This document shows, one piece after another, positions 7,923-14,838 of a stretch of DNA of 55,677 nucleotides. The translations under genes and the position numbers were made by a program. How positions within the stretch are numbered: the first letter of the stretch is position 1; every line of letters starts with the position of its first letter. This stretch comes from an uncultured Rhodospirillales bacterium (GTDB lineage Bacteria > Pseudomonadota > Alphaproteobacteria > Acetobacterales > Acetobacteraceae): contig CAIJTR010000015.1 in NCBI GenBank assembly GCA_903823665.1, positions 1-55,677 of the forward strand, in the 5' to 3' direction. The notes under the pieces are model-generated. The model worked only from the letters and a program-made list of their open reading frames with translations, was not told the origin of the DNA and made no database searches.

Positions 7923-8611
7923 CCATTCAATCCGCCCTCATCGTCGGCACCGGCCCCGGCCTCAGCGCGTCGCTCGCCCGCAAGCTCGCTGCCTCTGGCG
8001 CGCGCGTGGCCGTGGCCGCTCGCGACACCGACAAGCTTGCTGCGTTGTGCGCCGAAACCGGGGCACACGCCTTCGCCTGTGACGCGACGGATGCCACAGC
8101 GGTCGCCAAACTGTTCGCCGACACCGAAGCCACCATCGGCAGCCCCGATCTCGTCATCTACAACGCCTCTGCCCGCGTGCCGGGTGCTATCACCGAAATT
8201 GACCATGATGCCGTCGCCCGCGCGCTTGCCATCTCAGCCTTCGCAGGCTTCCTCGTCGGGCAGCAAGCCGCCATCCGCATGATCCCGCGCGGCCATGGCA
8301 CCATCCTGTTCACCGGAGCATCGGCGAGCGTGAAAGGCTACAAACGCTCCGCCGCGTTCGCCATGGGCAAGTTCGCCCTGCGCGGCCTCGCGCAAAGCAT
8401 GGCGCGCGAACTCGCCCCACAAGGCATTCACGTCGCCCATTTCGTCATCGACGGCAGCATCGCCTCCGACCGTCGCCAGATGCCTGCGGACAAGCCCGAC
8501 AGCATGCTCGACCCGGATGCCATCGCCGACACCTACCTGCACGTGGCAGCCCAACCCCGCTCCGCCTGGACCTGGGAAGTCGAACTGCGCCCGTTTGTGG
8601 AGAACTTCTAG
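7919..8611 (+). CDS. SDR-family oxidoreductase-like protein with Phe at the catalytic Tyr position
   Basis: This 230-residue classical-size short-chain dehydrogenase-like protein has an N-terminal Rossmann motif GTGPGLSASLA and VIYNASAR in place of NNAG. The catalytic serine lies in FTGASASVKG. The expected YxxxK reads FAMGK, so the general-base tyrosine is replaced by phenylalanine while the lysine remains. From memory some SDR subfamilies share this substitution, so the protein may have a different reaction or a binding role. It is translationally coupled to the methyltransferase. Its TAG stop is formed by the CTAG end of a family A repeat. Confidence 0.85.
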   Translation: MTIQSALIVGTGPGLSASLARKLAASGARVAVAARDTDKLAALCAETGAHAFACDATDATAVAKLFADTEATIGSPDLVIYNASARVPGAITEIDHDAVARALAISAFAGFLVGQQAAIRMIPRGHGTILFTGASASVKGYKRSAAFAMGKFALRGLAQSMARELAPQGIHVAHFVIDGSIASDRRQMPADKPDSMLDPDAIADTYLHVAAQPRSAWTWEVELRPFVENF

Positions 8612-8733
8612 AGCGACGCCCGATCATATTGAACCGGTTCGGTTCGATATCATCGCGGCTGAGTTGCTCTAAAATCATATATTTCTGGAGCATGAACTTT
8701 CGACCAGATCATTCCATCTGGTCGAAATGTGCT
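8608..8733. repeat. Composite palindromic element, family A, copy 2
   Basis: This is a complete X plus Y arrangement. Module X runs from CTAGAGCGACGCCCGATC through the AACCGGTTCGGTT centre to GTTGCTCT. A short AT-rich spacer (AAATCATATATTTCT) follows, then module Y with inverted arms TTTCGACCAGAT and ATCTGGTCGAAA. The outer CTAG is shared with the stop codon of the SDR gene. Compared with the other copies this one is decayed at its right end (TGCTT instead of TGCTCTAG). Confidence 0.8.
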
Positions 8734-8750
8734 TGCCGCCTCACACGCGC

Positions 8751-8972
8751 TCAGGCGTGGCCGGCAACCGACCCTTGCTGGCCACCCACGCGCACGACGG
8801 CGGCCAGCAAACGCAGCGCGTCCGGCCCGCCGCGGTCACGCAAACTTCCTTGCTCCATCTCATGCGCCAGCATTTCGGCCTGATGCGCAATCGCATCCGC
8901 CGCGCGCAACAGCGCCTCGCGTGAGAGGGCCAGTTGAGCGTCGTCTGATAGAGCAGACCAGTTTTGGAGCAT
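8751..8972 (-). CDS. Small conserved-looking helical protein, unknown function (73 aa)
   Basis: This 73-residue ORF has good coding character. The composition is balanced, alanine- and leucine-rich and amphipathic (LSDDAQLALSREALLRAAD, then AIAHQAEMLAHEMEQG). The other frames are arginine/cysteine-rich and look like shadows. It is predicted mostly alpha-helical, cytoplasmic and without a signal peptide. It stands alone between a repeat and rlmB on the same strand as rlmB, about 100 bp downstream. The ribosome-binding site is weak. I do not recognise a family. Confidence 0.5.
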   Translation of the reverse strand: MLQNWSALSDDAQLALSREALLRAADAIAHQAEMLAHEMEQGSLRDRGGPDALRLLAAVVRVGGQQGSVAGHA

Positions 8973-9068
8973 TGCGCGATCCCGCTAAGGCCATTTTGGC
9001 GGTTCGTGCCGCGCCCATCGCCCGCGTCCACAACGCCGTTCTAGCCGAACTTCCTTAACAATCGGTTG

Positions 9069-10163
9069 TCAGCGACGCGAAAGCTCGTAAAGCGCCACCG
9101 TGGCGGCCGCCGACACGTTGAGGCTGTCAATCGCCGAGCCCGCACCGCCAATCATCGGAATGCCCGCCAACTCGTCACAGGTCTCCCGCGTCAGCCGCCG
9201 CATGCCCTCGCCCTCGCTGCCAAGAACCAGCGCCACACGGCGCGATGCCAGCGCCGGGCCCGACAATGCCGCCCCCGCCGCATCCAGCCCCACAACCCAG
9301 CAGCCCGCCGCCTTCAACGCCACCAGCGTGCGGGCGATGTTGACCGCCCGCAGCAACGGAATTTTCTCCAAGGCACCCGAAGCCGCCTTCGCCAGCGCGC
9401 CGCTTTCATCCGGCGCGTTACGATCCTGCGTGATCACACAGCACGCGCCAAACACCGCAGCCGAGCGCAAAATCGCACCCACATTGCGCGGATCGCTCAC
9501 CTGATCGAGCACCAGCACATACCCAGGCCGCTCCAACGCCTGCACCAGCGACGGCGATCCCAGCGGATCGGCCAGCAAAGCGGCACCCTGATGCACCACG
9601 TTCTGCCCCAGCAGCAAATCCAGCCGCGCACGATCCGTGCTCTCCGACGGAATCGGCCAAGGCTTCGGGAATTCCGCCGCCAGCGCGGTCTCAGCCTCCG
9701 CCGTCAGCAACAGTCGGCGCAACCGGCGCTGTGGATTTTGCAACGCAGCCCCAATGGCGTGAATGCCATAAAGCCAGATCGTCCCCTTCGGCGCGTCAAT
9801 ATCGTGCTTCACAACAGGCGCACGCGGCGTGCTCGAACGCCCCCCCTGATAAGGGCGCTTGCCCTGCGGACGCTCGGACTGACGATCAGACTGACGATCA
9901 GACTGGCGCTCCGGCACCCGAGCCGGGGCCAAGTCTGCCTCAGGCCGCCCAAAGGCACCCTTGGTGGCAATCGTCAGCACCGGGCGATCAGACACGCGTG
10001 CAGGTGCCAGGGCGGCTGAAGGCTCCGGCCTGCGCTCCCGAGGCGGCTGCGCGCTGCGCTCCGACGGCGGGCGTGGCGTGGAAGGGCGCGGGCCACCGGC
10101 ACGGAACGGCTTCTTGCCGCTGCCGCCGCGTCCGCCGGGAGTGTTTGAGCTGGGAGTTTTCAT
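9069..10163 (-). CDS. rlmB: 23S rRNA 2'-O-methyltransferase, TrmH/RlmB family
   Basis: This is a SpoU-class (knotted) RNA methyltransferase that 2'-O-methylates 23S rRNA guanosine. Residues about 128-364 hold the substrate-binding L30e-like domain (IWLYGIHAI) and the SPOUT core with motif 1 DQVSDPRNVGAILRSA, motif 2 VALVLGSEGEGM and motif 3 IDSLNVSAAATVAL. The first ~125 residues form a basic, Pro/Ser/Arg-rich, probably disordered tail containing a 12-bp tandem repeat (RQSD units). I start at the ATG just before MKTPSS. The longer reading frame upstream runs through the tRNA-Tyr gene on the opposite strand and is not real. Confidence 0.9.
   Translation of the reverse strand: MKTPSSNTPGGRGGSGKKPFRAGGPRPSTPRPPSERSAQPPRERRPEPSAALAPARVSDRPVLTIATKGAFGRPEADLAPARVPERQSDRQSDRQSERPQGKRPYQGGRSSTPRAPVVKHDIDAPKGTIWLYGIHAIGAALQNPQRRLRRLLLTAEAETALAAEFPKPWPIPSESTDRARLDLLLGQNVVHQGAALLADPLGSPSLVQALERPGYVLVLDQVSDPRNVGAILRSAAVFGACCVITQDRNAPDESGALAKAASGALEKIPLLRAVNIARTLVALKAAGCWVVGLDAAGAALSGPALASRRVALVLGSEGEGMRRLTRETCDELAGIPMIGGAGSAIDSLNVSAAATVALYELSRR
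9877..9908. repeat. 12-bp tandem repeat in rlmB
   Basis: The unit GACTGACGATCA occurs twice in tandem and is followed by a third degenerate unit (GACTGGCG). It encodes the repeated RQSD residues of the disordered N-terminal tail. Because the unit is four codons long, copy-number change would keep the reading frame. Confidence 0.8.
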
Positions 10164-10269
10164 AGCCAAGCCTATACAAGTGAAGTGCCGCCGCATCAAA
10201 CCGCGCCCTGCTGAGACGACACTGTGCGTTGACACGGTGCCACGGTTCGGGATACCTCCGCGCCTCTGT

Positions 10270-10355
10270 GGACGGGTGCCCGAGTGGCTAAAGGGGGCGG
10301 ACTGTAAATCCGCTGGCTTACGCCTACGTTGGTTCGAATCCAACCCCTTCCACCA
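10270..10355 (+). tRNA. tRNA-Tyr (anticodon GTA), CCA encoded
   Basis: This is a class II tRNA with a long variable arm. The anticodon stem GCGGA/TCCGC encloses loop CTGTAAA with anticodon GTA. The T arm is GTTGG-TTCGAAT-CCAAC, and the 3' end CCCTTCC-A-CCA is encoded. The acceptor stem GGACGGG/CCCTTCC has one C-U mismatch at the fourth pair, which is unusual for an otherwise perfect tRNA. It is transcribed divergently from rlmB. Confidence 0.95.
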
Positions 10356-10387
10356 CTTCCCCGAAAAACGAAGTCGCCGAGACGACA

Positions 10388-10412
10388 AACGGGGCCCGCT
10401 TTCGCAGACCCC
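10388..10412 (-). terminator. Hairpin terminator downstream of the SYLF gene
   Basis: Read on the minus strand, GGGGTCTGC and GCGGGCCCC pair (nine pairs including two G-U) around a GAAA tetraloop, followed by GTTTGTC. It lies about 30 bases past the stop of the SYLF gene and before the oppositely oriented tRNA gene, where transcription should end. The U tract is short. Confidence 0.5.
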
Positions 10413-10441
10413 GCTCATCAGCCCTCACAAAGTGCCGGCCG

Positions 10442-11008
10442 TTACGGCGTGGCGATCCGGCTGATCTTGGTGCCCTCAATACTCACACCGGCCATCAAAC
10501 CCTTCTGGTCAAAGATATAGGCATACGCGTCGTCCTTCAGTGTCGAGCTCGAGAGGTTCTTCGCAATCCCTTCGTTCACGACCACAACCGTGGGGCCCAC
10601 GCCGATTTCCCAGCCATGCGTGTCACGAAGATACTTCACGGCCTTGTCGTTCATGAGGAACACAACATAACCGTAGCTCTGCGCACCCGCTTGCAAGCCC
10701 CATGATCCCGTGAACGAGTTGTAGTAGCTGTCCACCTTGGAGCCTTCCTTTAGCTCGCCCTCGCCATAGCCCGCCCCGAACACAAAACCCGCCTTGACGA
10801 TGTTGGGGAAAATCAGGATCGCACGGGCCGACTTGGCCACCAGTGCAGCAGACGGATTGCTTTGCACCAACTGATTTAACGCGGTGTTGGACAGGCTGTT
10901 CAACTCGGCAGGCGTCTCGGCGCGCGCCACGATCGGGCTCATTGCAACAGTGGCAAGAGCAGTGGCCAGCAAAATTTGACGAATATTCATGATCGAGATC
11001 CAGTTCAT
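10442..11008 (-). CDS. Exported SYLF-domain (Ysc84-like) lipid-binding protein
   Basis: This is a protein of about 188 residues with a Sec signal peptide (ILLATALATVAMSPIVARA, cleavage before ETPAEL) and a SYLF/Ysc84 domain. Visible features of that domain are KSARAILIFPNIVKAGFVFG, GEGELK and SWGLQAGAQSYGYVVFLM. SYLF domains bind phosphoinositides in eukaryotes; bacterial members are envelope proteins of unclear role. I chose the ATG behind AAGGATAGCC; a second ATG 18 nt downstream is possible. It is the last of four minus-strand stress/envelope genes and is followed by a hairpin. Confidence 0.85.
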   Translation of the reverse strand: MNWISIMNIRQILLATALATVAMSPIVARAETPAELNSLSNTALNQLVQSNPSAALVAKSARAILIFPNIVKAGFVFGAGYGEGELKEGSKVDSYYNSFTGSWGLQAGAQSYGYVVFLMNDKAVKYLRDTHGWEIGVGPTVVVVNEGIAKNLSSSTLKDDAYAYIFDQKGLMAGVSIEGTKISRIATP

Positions 11009-11186
11009 CACGGCTATCCTTTTAATGAAATAAACATCACGAGCTCATTCCCGCATTTTTATTCCATCAAGAATAAGCCACATCGGTTCGTTTAGACTTA
11101 TATGAAACACATTGACATATCGATTTCATATTCAGAATATAGACAGTTCCGATTTTCATCCGACTGTCGTGCAATTTAATTTTTAC

Positions 11187-11648
11187 TCATTTTCGAGCGA
11201 GTGCCACATCGATCAGACGGATTGCATCTGCCTGATCACCACGCCCCAATGCCTCGCGCGCGTCGCTGATCTCGCGGACAGCCTCACCGCGATTGGGCTC
11301 ACCAATCCGGTCTGCATCCACCACCCGGTCAAGTGCGCGCGTCTCGGCCATCTCCAGCGCCTGCTGAGCCTGCCCGGTGTGCTTGGCAAGCAACGCCGCA
11401 CGTGCCGCACGCAAATAATCCGAGGGCTTTGCATCATCGCCCAAACCCACATCCGGCAAAGTCGGGGCAATCGCCTGCTTGGTATCCGCGCCATTGATAT
11501 TGCTGGCGTTGCCAGACAGCGGCAGCGAGGTGCCGACGCCCGGTTCATGCCCAGGCCGGGCCACCGGCGGCACCGCGGTCTGCGCGACGGCAATCGATGT
11601 GGTCACACCCAGCAACGCCAAGCTGGCCAGCGTGAGAATGCGCGTCAT
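11187..11648 (-). CDS. Small exported protein of unknown function
   Basis: This 153-residue protein has a Sec signal peptide (ILTLASLALLGVTTSIAVAQ, cleavage near AVA-QT). A flexible Pro/Gly/Asn-rich stretch follows, then a helical C-terminal half (SDYLRAARAALLAKHTGQAQQALEMAETRAL). The ATG overlaps the stop of the upstream Dps-like gene (ATGA) and has a strong AAGGAG site. The helical part resembles one TPR-like hairpin pair but is too short to assign. I do not recognise a family. A periplasmic stress role is suggested only by its neighbours. Confidence 0.75.
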   Translation of the reverse strand: MTRILTLASLALLGVTTSIAVAQTAVPPVARPGHEPGVGTSLPLSGNASNINGADTKQAIAPTLPDVGLGDDAKPSDYLRAARAALLAKHTGQAQQALEMAETRALDRVVDADRIGEPNRGEAVREISDAREALGRGDQADAIRLIDVALARK

Positions 11649-12181
11649 GTCCGCTCTCCTTTTTTGATTGGCATCGGCTCCGCGGTTGCATGCGCCTCGA
11701 TGAACCAAAGCTGATGGTCGATGGCGCGCGACACCTGCGTGAACAAATCAGCCGTATCGGCGTCATTGCCCTTGGTGGCCGTGGTGGCCGCCTCGCGAAC
11801 CGATTGGCCGAATGATGCGAGTGCGCCCGCAACCGCGAAGACATGCTTCTGCACATCGGCAATCATCAGCGGATACGGCACCAAAAACGACTGCGCCGCA
11901 GCCACCTGCACAGTACCGGCAACGGCACCACCTAGGGCAGCACAGCGCTCTGCCATTTCGTCAGCAGCGTCTGCCACAATGGCAGCAACCTTGTCGAACA
12001 GTTCATGCACGGCAATGAAGCCGTGACCGCGCACATTCCAATGCGCCTGTTTCAACTGCCCCTGCAGGTCGATGGCAGCGGCAAGATGGCGGTTCAGCAA
12101 CACAATCGAGCTCTCCCGAATGATTTCGGTCAACGTGTTGTGCGTAAAATAGAGGGGAGCACCTTGAGGCATTTCGGCCAT
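11645..12181 (-). CDS. dps: Dps-family ferritin-like DNA-protection protein
   Basis: This 178-residue four-helix ferritin-like protein is of the Dps type. The signature KQAHWNVRGHGFIAVHELFD holds the intersubunit ferroxidase histidine, aspartate and glutamate ligands. A later helix has DTADLFTQVSRAIDHQLWFIEAH. Dps dodecamers oxidise Fe(II) with peroxide and shield DNA during starvation and oxidative stress. The C-terminal tail is basic (PMPIKKGERT). It is coupled by ATGA overlap to the exported protein downstream and follows a DUF883-type gene about 50 bp upstream. Confidence 0.88.
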   Translation of the reverse strand: MAEMPQGAPLYFTHNTLTEIIRESSIVLLNRHLAAAIDLQGQLKQAHWNVRGHGFIAVHELFDKVAAIVADAADEMAERCAALGGAVAGTVQVAAAQSFLVPYPLMIADVQKHVFAVAGALASFGQSVREAATTATKGNDADTADLFTQVSRAIDHQLWFIEAHATAEPMPIKKGERT

Positions 12182-12229
12182 GGCGTGAGCCTTTCTTCAT
12201 GTGGCGATGCGAAGGCATCACCAGTACAT

Positions 12230-12523
12230 TCAGCGAGTCAGCAGCCGCCCGCTGACAAAACCCAAGCCGAGCATGATTGCCATCGCCAGCAGTGGCTGTG
12301 CTGTGATCTGGTCAGACAACAAATGCGCCGAATGCTCACTTTTGCTGGCAACCTGGCGATAGAGGCGCTGGGCATTGTCATCGATCTTGTCGGCGGCTGT
12401 TTGCGCGCTGTTGCTGGCACCCGCCTTCAGGTGGGACAGCAGGCTCGAAATATCCTGCTTCAACGCGGCCATATCGGCCTGCAAGGCAGCAATGGTCTGG
12501 TCGGCGCTCAAGGTGCTGCTCAT
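12230..12523 (-). CDS. DUF883/ElaB-YqjD-like tail-anchored protein
   Basis: This 97-residue protein has an amphipathic helical N-terminal two-thirds (IAALQADMAALKQDISSLLSHL, then DKIDDNAQRLYRQVASKSEHS). A single C-terminal membrane segment follows (LLAMAIMLGLGFVSGRLLTR) with the GxGFVxGxLL ending typical of the ElaB/YgaM/YqjD family. E. coli members are stress-induced inner-membrane proteins that bind ribosomes in stationary phase. I start at the ATG with TGAGGA upstream. A TTG six codons earlier is possible. It is the probable first gene of the stress cluster. Confidence 0.75.
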   Translation of the reverse strand: MSSTLSADQTIAALQADMAALKQDISSLLSHLKAGASNSAQTAADKIDDNAQRLYRQVASKSEHSAHLLSDQITAQPLLAMAIMLGLGFVSGRLLTR

Positions 12524-13036
12524 GATCGAGATATTCCTCAATACTTGTTTTTTGTACGGAATATCAATGAAGCCGCATGGGCAAAATCATTAAAATCCCG
12601 ATGCACTTTTATAAATATCACCCGTCTCCTGTGTCATCTTAGCGATCGTTAATATGATGGAAATCCAAATTTAGTGCCTTGATATGATGGATATTATGAT
12701 TTCGATGTGAGTATTTGTACCCATCATTGCGCGACAATATCGGATCGCCGCCCGATCATTCATCGTCAACTCATCGCATTTCGATGAGAGTGACACAAAA
12801 TCACACTGATTGAAAATATAATACACAACATCAGAATAACCAAATTGAATACAAATATGAATGTCTCTATAGTCAATTTGCACACAACTTGGTGAGCGCA
12901 TGGCAGAAAAATGGAAATGTCGTTGCGCGACGCATGGCACCATGATTATTTGTTTTTCAGACAGGTTGTCGCAACGGACTGCAGCAACCTTTAGCAACAC
13001 CGGCCGCTCAGCGGCAATACTGGATCGAGAACGCGC
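12524..13036. other. AT-rich divergent intergenic region (513 bp)
   Basis: No credible gene lies here. The DNA is markedly AT-richer than its surroundings and separates the leftward stress cluster from the rightward GH8 gene, so it should hold promoters for both. A TATAAT hexamer is present at 12817-12822, but no convincing -35 box stands at normal spacing. An ORF reading leftward from inside the GH8 gene through this region has no coding character. Confidence 0.5.
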
Positions 13037-14209
13037 ATGAGCCAAAACAGCACCTCTGGCCTTCCGCTGACGGACCGCCGCAATCCGCGTGCGCCGCTGC
13101 CTCGGCCAATCACCAAGCTGCCCCGCCCGGGACGGCGCGCGGTGCTGATGGCTGGCCTGACCGGCATCGGCGTCGCCACAATGGCCGCCACCGGTCAGCA
13201 GGCTCACGCAGCCCCCTTCGTCGCCCGCCCCGTCGCCCCGGATGCAGATGCATGGGGAATGTTCCGTGAGCGCTTCCTGCGTGACGGCCGCATCATCGAT
13301 GACGGCAACGGCTCCATCTCCCACTCGGAAGGCCAAGGCACCGGCATGCTCGCCGCCGCCAGCACCGGGGATCGCGCATCATTCGAAAAAATCCTCACAT
13401 GGACCCGCGGCAATCTCGCCCGCCCGAATGACGCCCTGCACGCCTGGCGCTACAAGCCATTGGCGGCCAACCACGTGGACGACCTCAACAATGCCACCGA
13501 TGGAGATCTGCTGATCACCATGGCGCTGTTCAAGGCCGCTCAACGCTGGGAAGTGCCTGCCTATCACGCAGCTGCAACCCGCATGGCGGGCGACATTGCC
13601 AGCCATCTGGTGCTCGACACACCGGCATCGACGGTTCTGCTGCCCGGCACCAACGGCTTCTCGTTCGGCACCTCGGTGATCGTCAATCCGTCCTATTACA
13701 TCTTCCCCGCCATCCGCGAGATTTCGAAGCACGATCCCAACCCGGCCTGGCAGCAGGTTTGGAATGACGGTCTCAACCTCCTGCGCGCCGCCCGCTTCGG
13801 CCAATGGAAGCTCCCGCCGGACTGGCTCTCGCTTGACCGCGCAGGACGCATCAGCCTGACCGAACGCTGGCCCACTCGCTTCTCGTTCGATGCCGTGCGC
13901 GTCCCGCTTTATCTGGCTTGGGGCGGGTTTGCGGCAGACCCGGTGGTGACCTCAATCCACAAATACTGGTCAAGCCACGACACCTCATTCGTGCCGGCCT
14001 GGGTCGATCTCGCCAAGCTGGATGCCGCACCCTACCGCCAGACCCTCGGCATGACCGCCATCCGCCAATATATCAGCGAATCGCAAACAGGTGCCTTCCG
14101 CCCTGAAGCCTACCCGCAGGTAGAAAAAGCCGCGGATTATTACTCAGCCGCCCTAATTTTGCAGGTGCAATTGGCAATTTCGACGGCTGAAGAGCCGGCC
14201 ATGTCGTAA
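13037..14209 (+). CDS. Tat-exported GH8 endoglucanase (CMCax/BcsZ-like)
   Basis: This 390-residue endo-beta-1,4-glucanase belongs to family 8. A long N-terminal region ends in a Tat-type signal (GRRAVLMAGLTGIGVATMAA, probable cleavage after QQAHA). In the mature enzyme the acid/base Glu is in SHSEGQGTGM and the conserved Asp is in NNATDGDLL, both standard for GH8. Relatives such as Komagataeibacter CMCax accompany cellulose synthase and edit nascent cellulose. No bcs gene is present in this window, so the enzyme is either an orphan helper or degradative. A family A repeat follows 26 bp after the stop. Confidence 0.9.
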   Translation: MSQNSTSGLPLTDRRNPRAPLPRPITKLPRPGRRAVLMAGLTGIGVATMAATGQQAHAAPFVARPVAPDADAWGMFRERFLRDGRIIDDGNGSISHSEGQGTGMLAAASTGDRASFEKILTWTRGNLARPNDALHAWRYKPLAANHVDDLNNATDGDLLITMALFKAAQRWEVPAYHAAATRMAGDIASHLVLDTPASTVLLPGTNGFSFGTSVIVNPSYYIFPAIREISKHDPNPAWQQVWNDGLNLLRAARFGQWKLPPDWLSLDRAGRISLTERWPTRFSFDAVRVPLYLAWGGFAADPVVTSIHKYWSSHDTSFVPAWVDLAKLDAAPYRQTLGMTAIRQYISESQTGAFRPEAYPQVEKAADYYSAALILQVQLAISTAEEPAMS

Positions 14210-14235
14210 TTATACGAGTAACGATTTTCGTTTCT

Positions 14236-14300
14236 CTAGAGCAACTTAGCCTCGATCAGATTGAACCGAACCGGTTCGATCTGATCGGGCGTTGCTCTAG
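14236..14300. repeat. Palindromic element, family A, copy 3 (module X only)
   Basis: This is a complete 65-bp module X bounded by CTAG at both ends. Arms GATCAGAT and ATCTGATC flank a perfect CGAACCGGTTCG core, and the outer arms CTAGAGCAAC and GTTGCTCTAG are complementary. Module Y is absent, which shows that X can occur alone. It sits between the GH8 gene and a convergent lipoprotein gene, where it could also act as a bidirectional transcription barrier. Confidence 0.85.
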
Positions 14301-14379
14301 CTCTCCAAGCAAATTCAGGTGGGTGATGCAAAAGCAACATCCGCCCTTTTTTGCCGTCCGTCATGCCGTTCAACAAAGC

Positions 14380-14829
14380 TCAGCCTGGCACCCAGCCGCC
14401 CGTCCGCCAGATCCAATCGCCGAGATCGTCCTTCTCCCAGTCGCCATACTGCCAGACCATGCCCGGCGGCGGCTGCACCCAGGCCCCTAGCGTCCAGACG
14501 AATTGACGGCCATCCCACTCCCATGTGCTCGGCTGCCATTGCGCCACGAGGAAGCGCGGCTTGCGCGCCACTGGCTCCACCTTCGCAGGCGGCACGGCAG
14601 GCGGCAGCACCACCGGCCTCGGCGTTTCCGCCGGATCACCAAACGTCTTGTTAAACGCCCGCTCGATCACCCCACGCCGATGCTCCTGCTGCAACGGCAC
14701 CATGCCGGGAAGGCCAAACTTTGCGGTGAATTCCTTGTCGGTCTGAATGTCCTCGGCACTGCGCGGCTGCGGCAGACCGCAGGACGCCGACACAAGGCAA
14801 ACCAAAACAAGGGGAAACAGACGCTTCAT
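14380..14829 (-). CDS. YXWGXW-repeat-type lipoprotein
   Basis: This 149-residue protein has a lipoprotein signal peptide (LFPLVLVCLVSASC, lipobox cysteine at residue 17). The C-terminal half is rich in Trp with spaced WxWxGxW/WxxGxW patterns (WQPSTWEWDGRQFVW, WQYGDWEKDD, WIWRTGGWVPG). This is the arrangement of YXWGXW-repeat (BcpO-related) lipoproteins. They are envelope proteins of unknown function. The gene begins 10 bp after the zapE stop and is probably co-transcribed with it. Confidence 0.75.
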   Translation of the reverse strand: MKRLFPLVLVCLVSASCGLPQPRSAEDIQTDKEFTAKFGLPGMVPLQQEHRRGVIERAFNKTFGDPAETPRPVVLPPAVPPAKVEPVARKPRFLVAQWQPSTWEWDGRQFVWTLGAWVQPPPGMVWQYGDWEKDDLGDWIWRTGGWVPG

Positions 14830-14838
14830 GGAACCAGT

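Noticed and set aside
10164-10418. N-terminal extension of rlmB
   Set aside because: It runs antisense through the tRNA-Tyr gene; the protein from the ATG at 10163 already has a full methyltransferase domain.
12671-13336. 221-codon minus-strand ORF through the AT-rich gap before the GH8 gene
   Set aside because: It starts inside the GH8 gene, has erratic composition and shows no ribosome-binding site.
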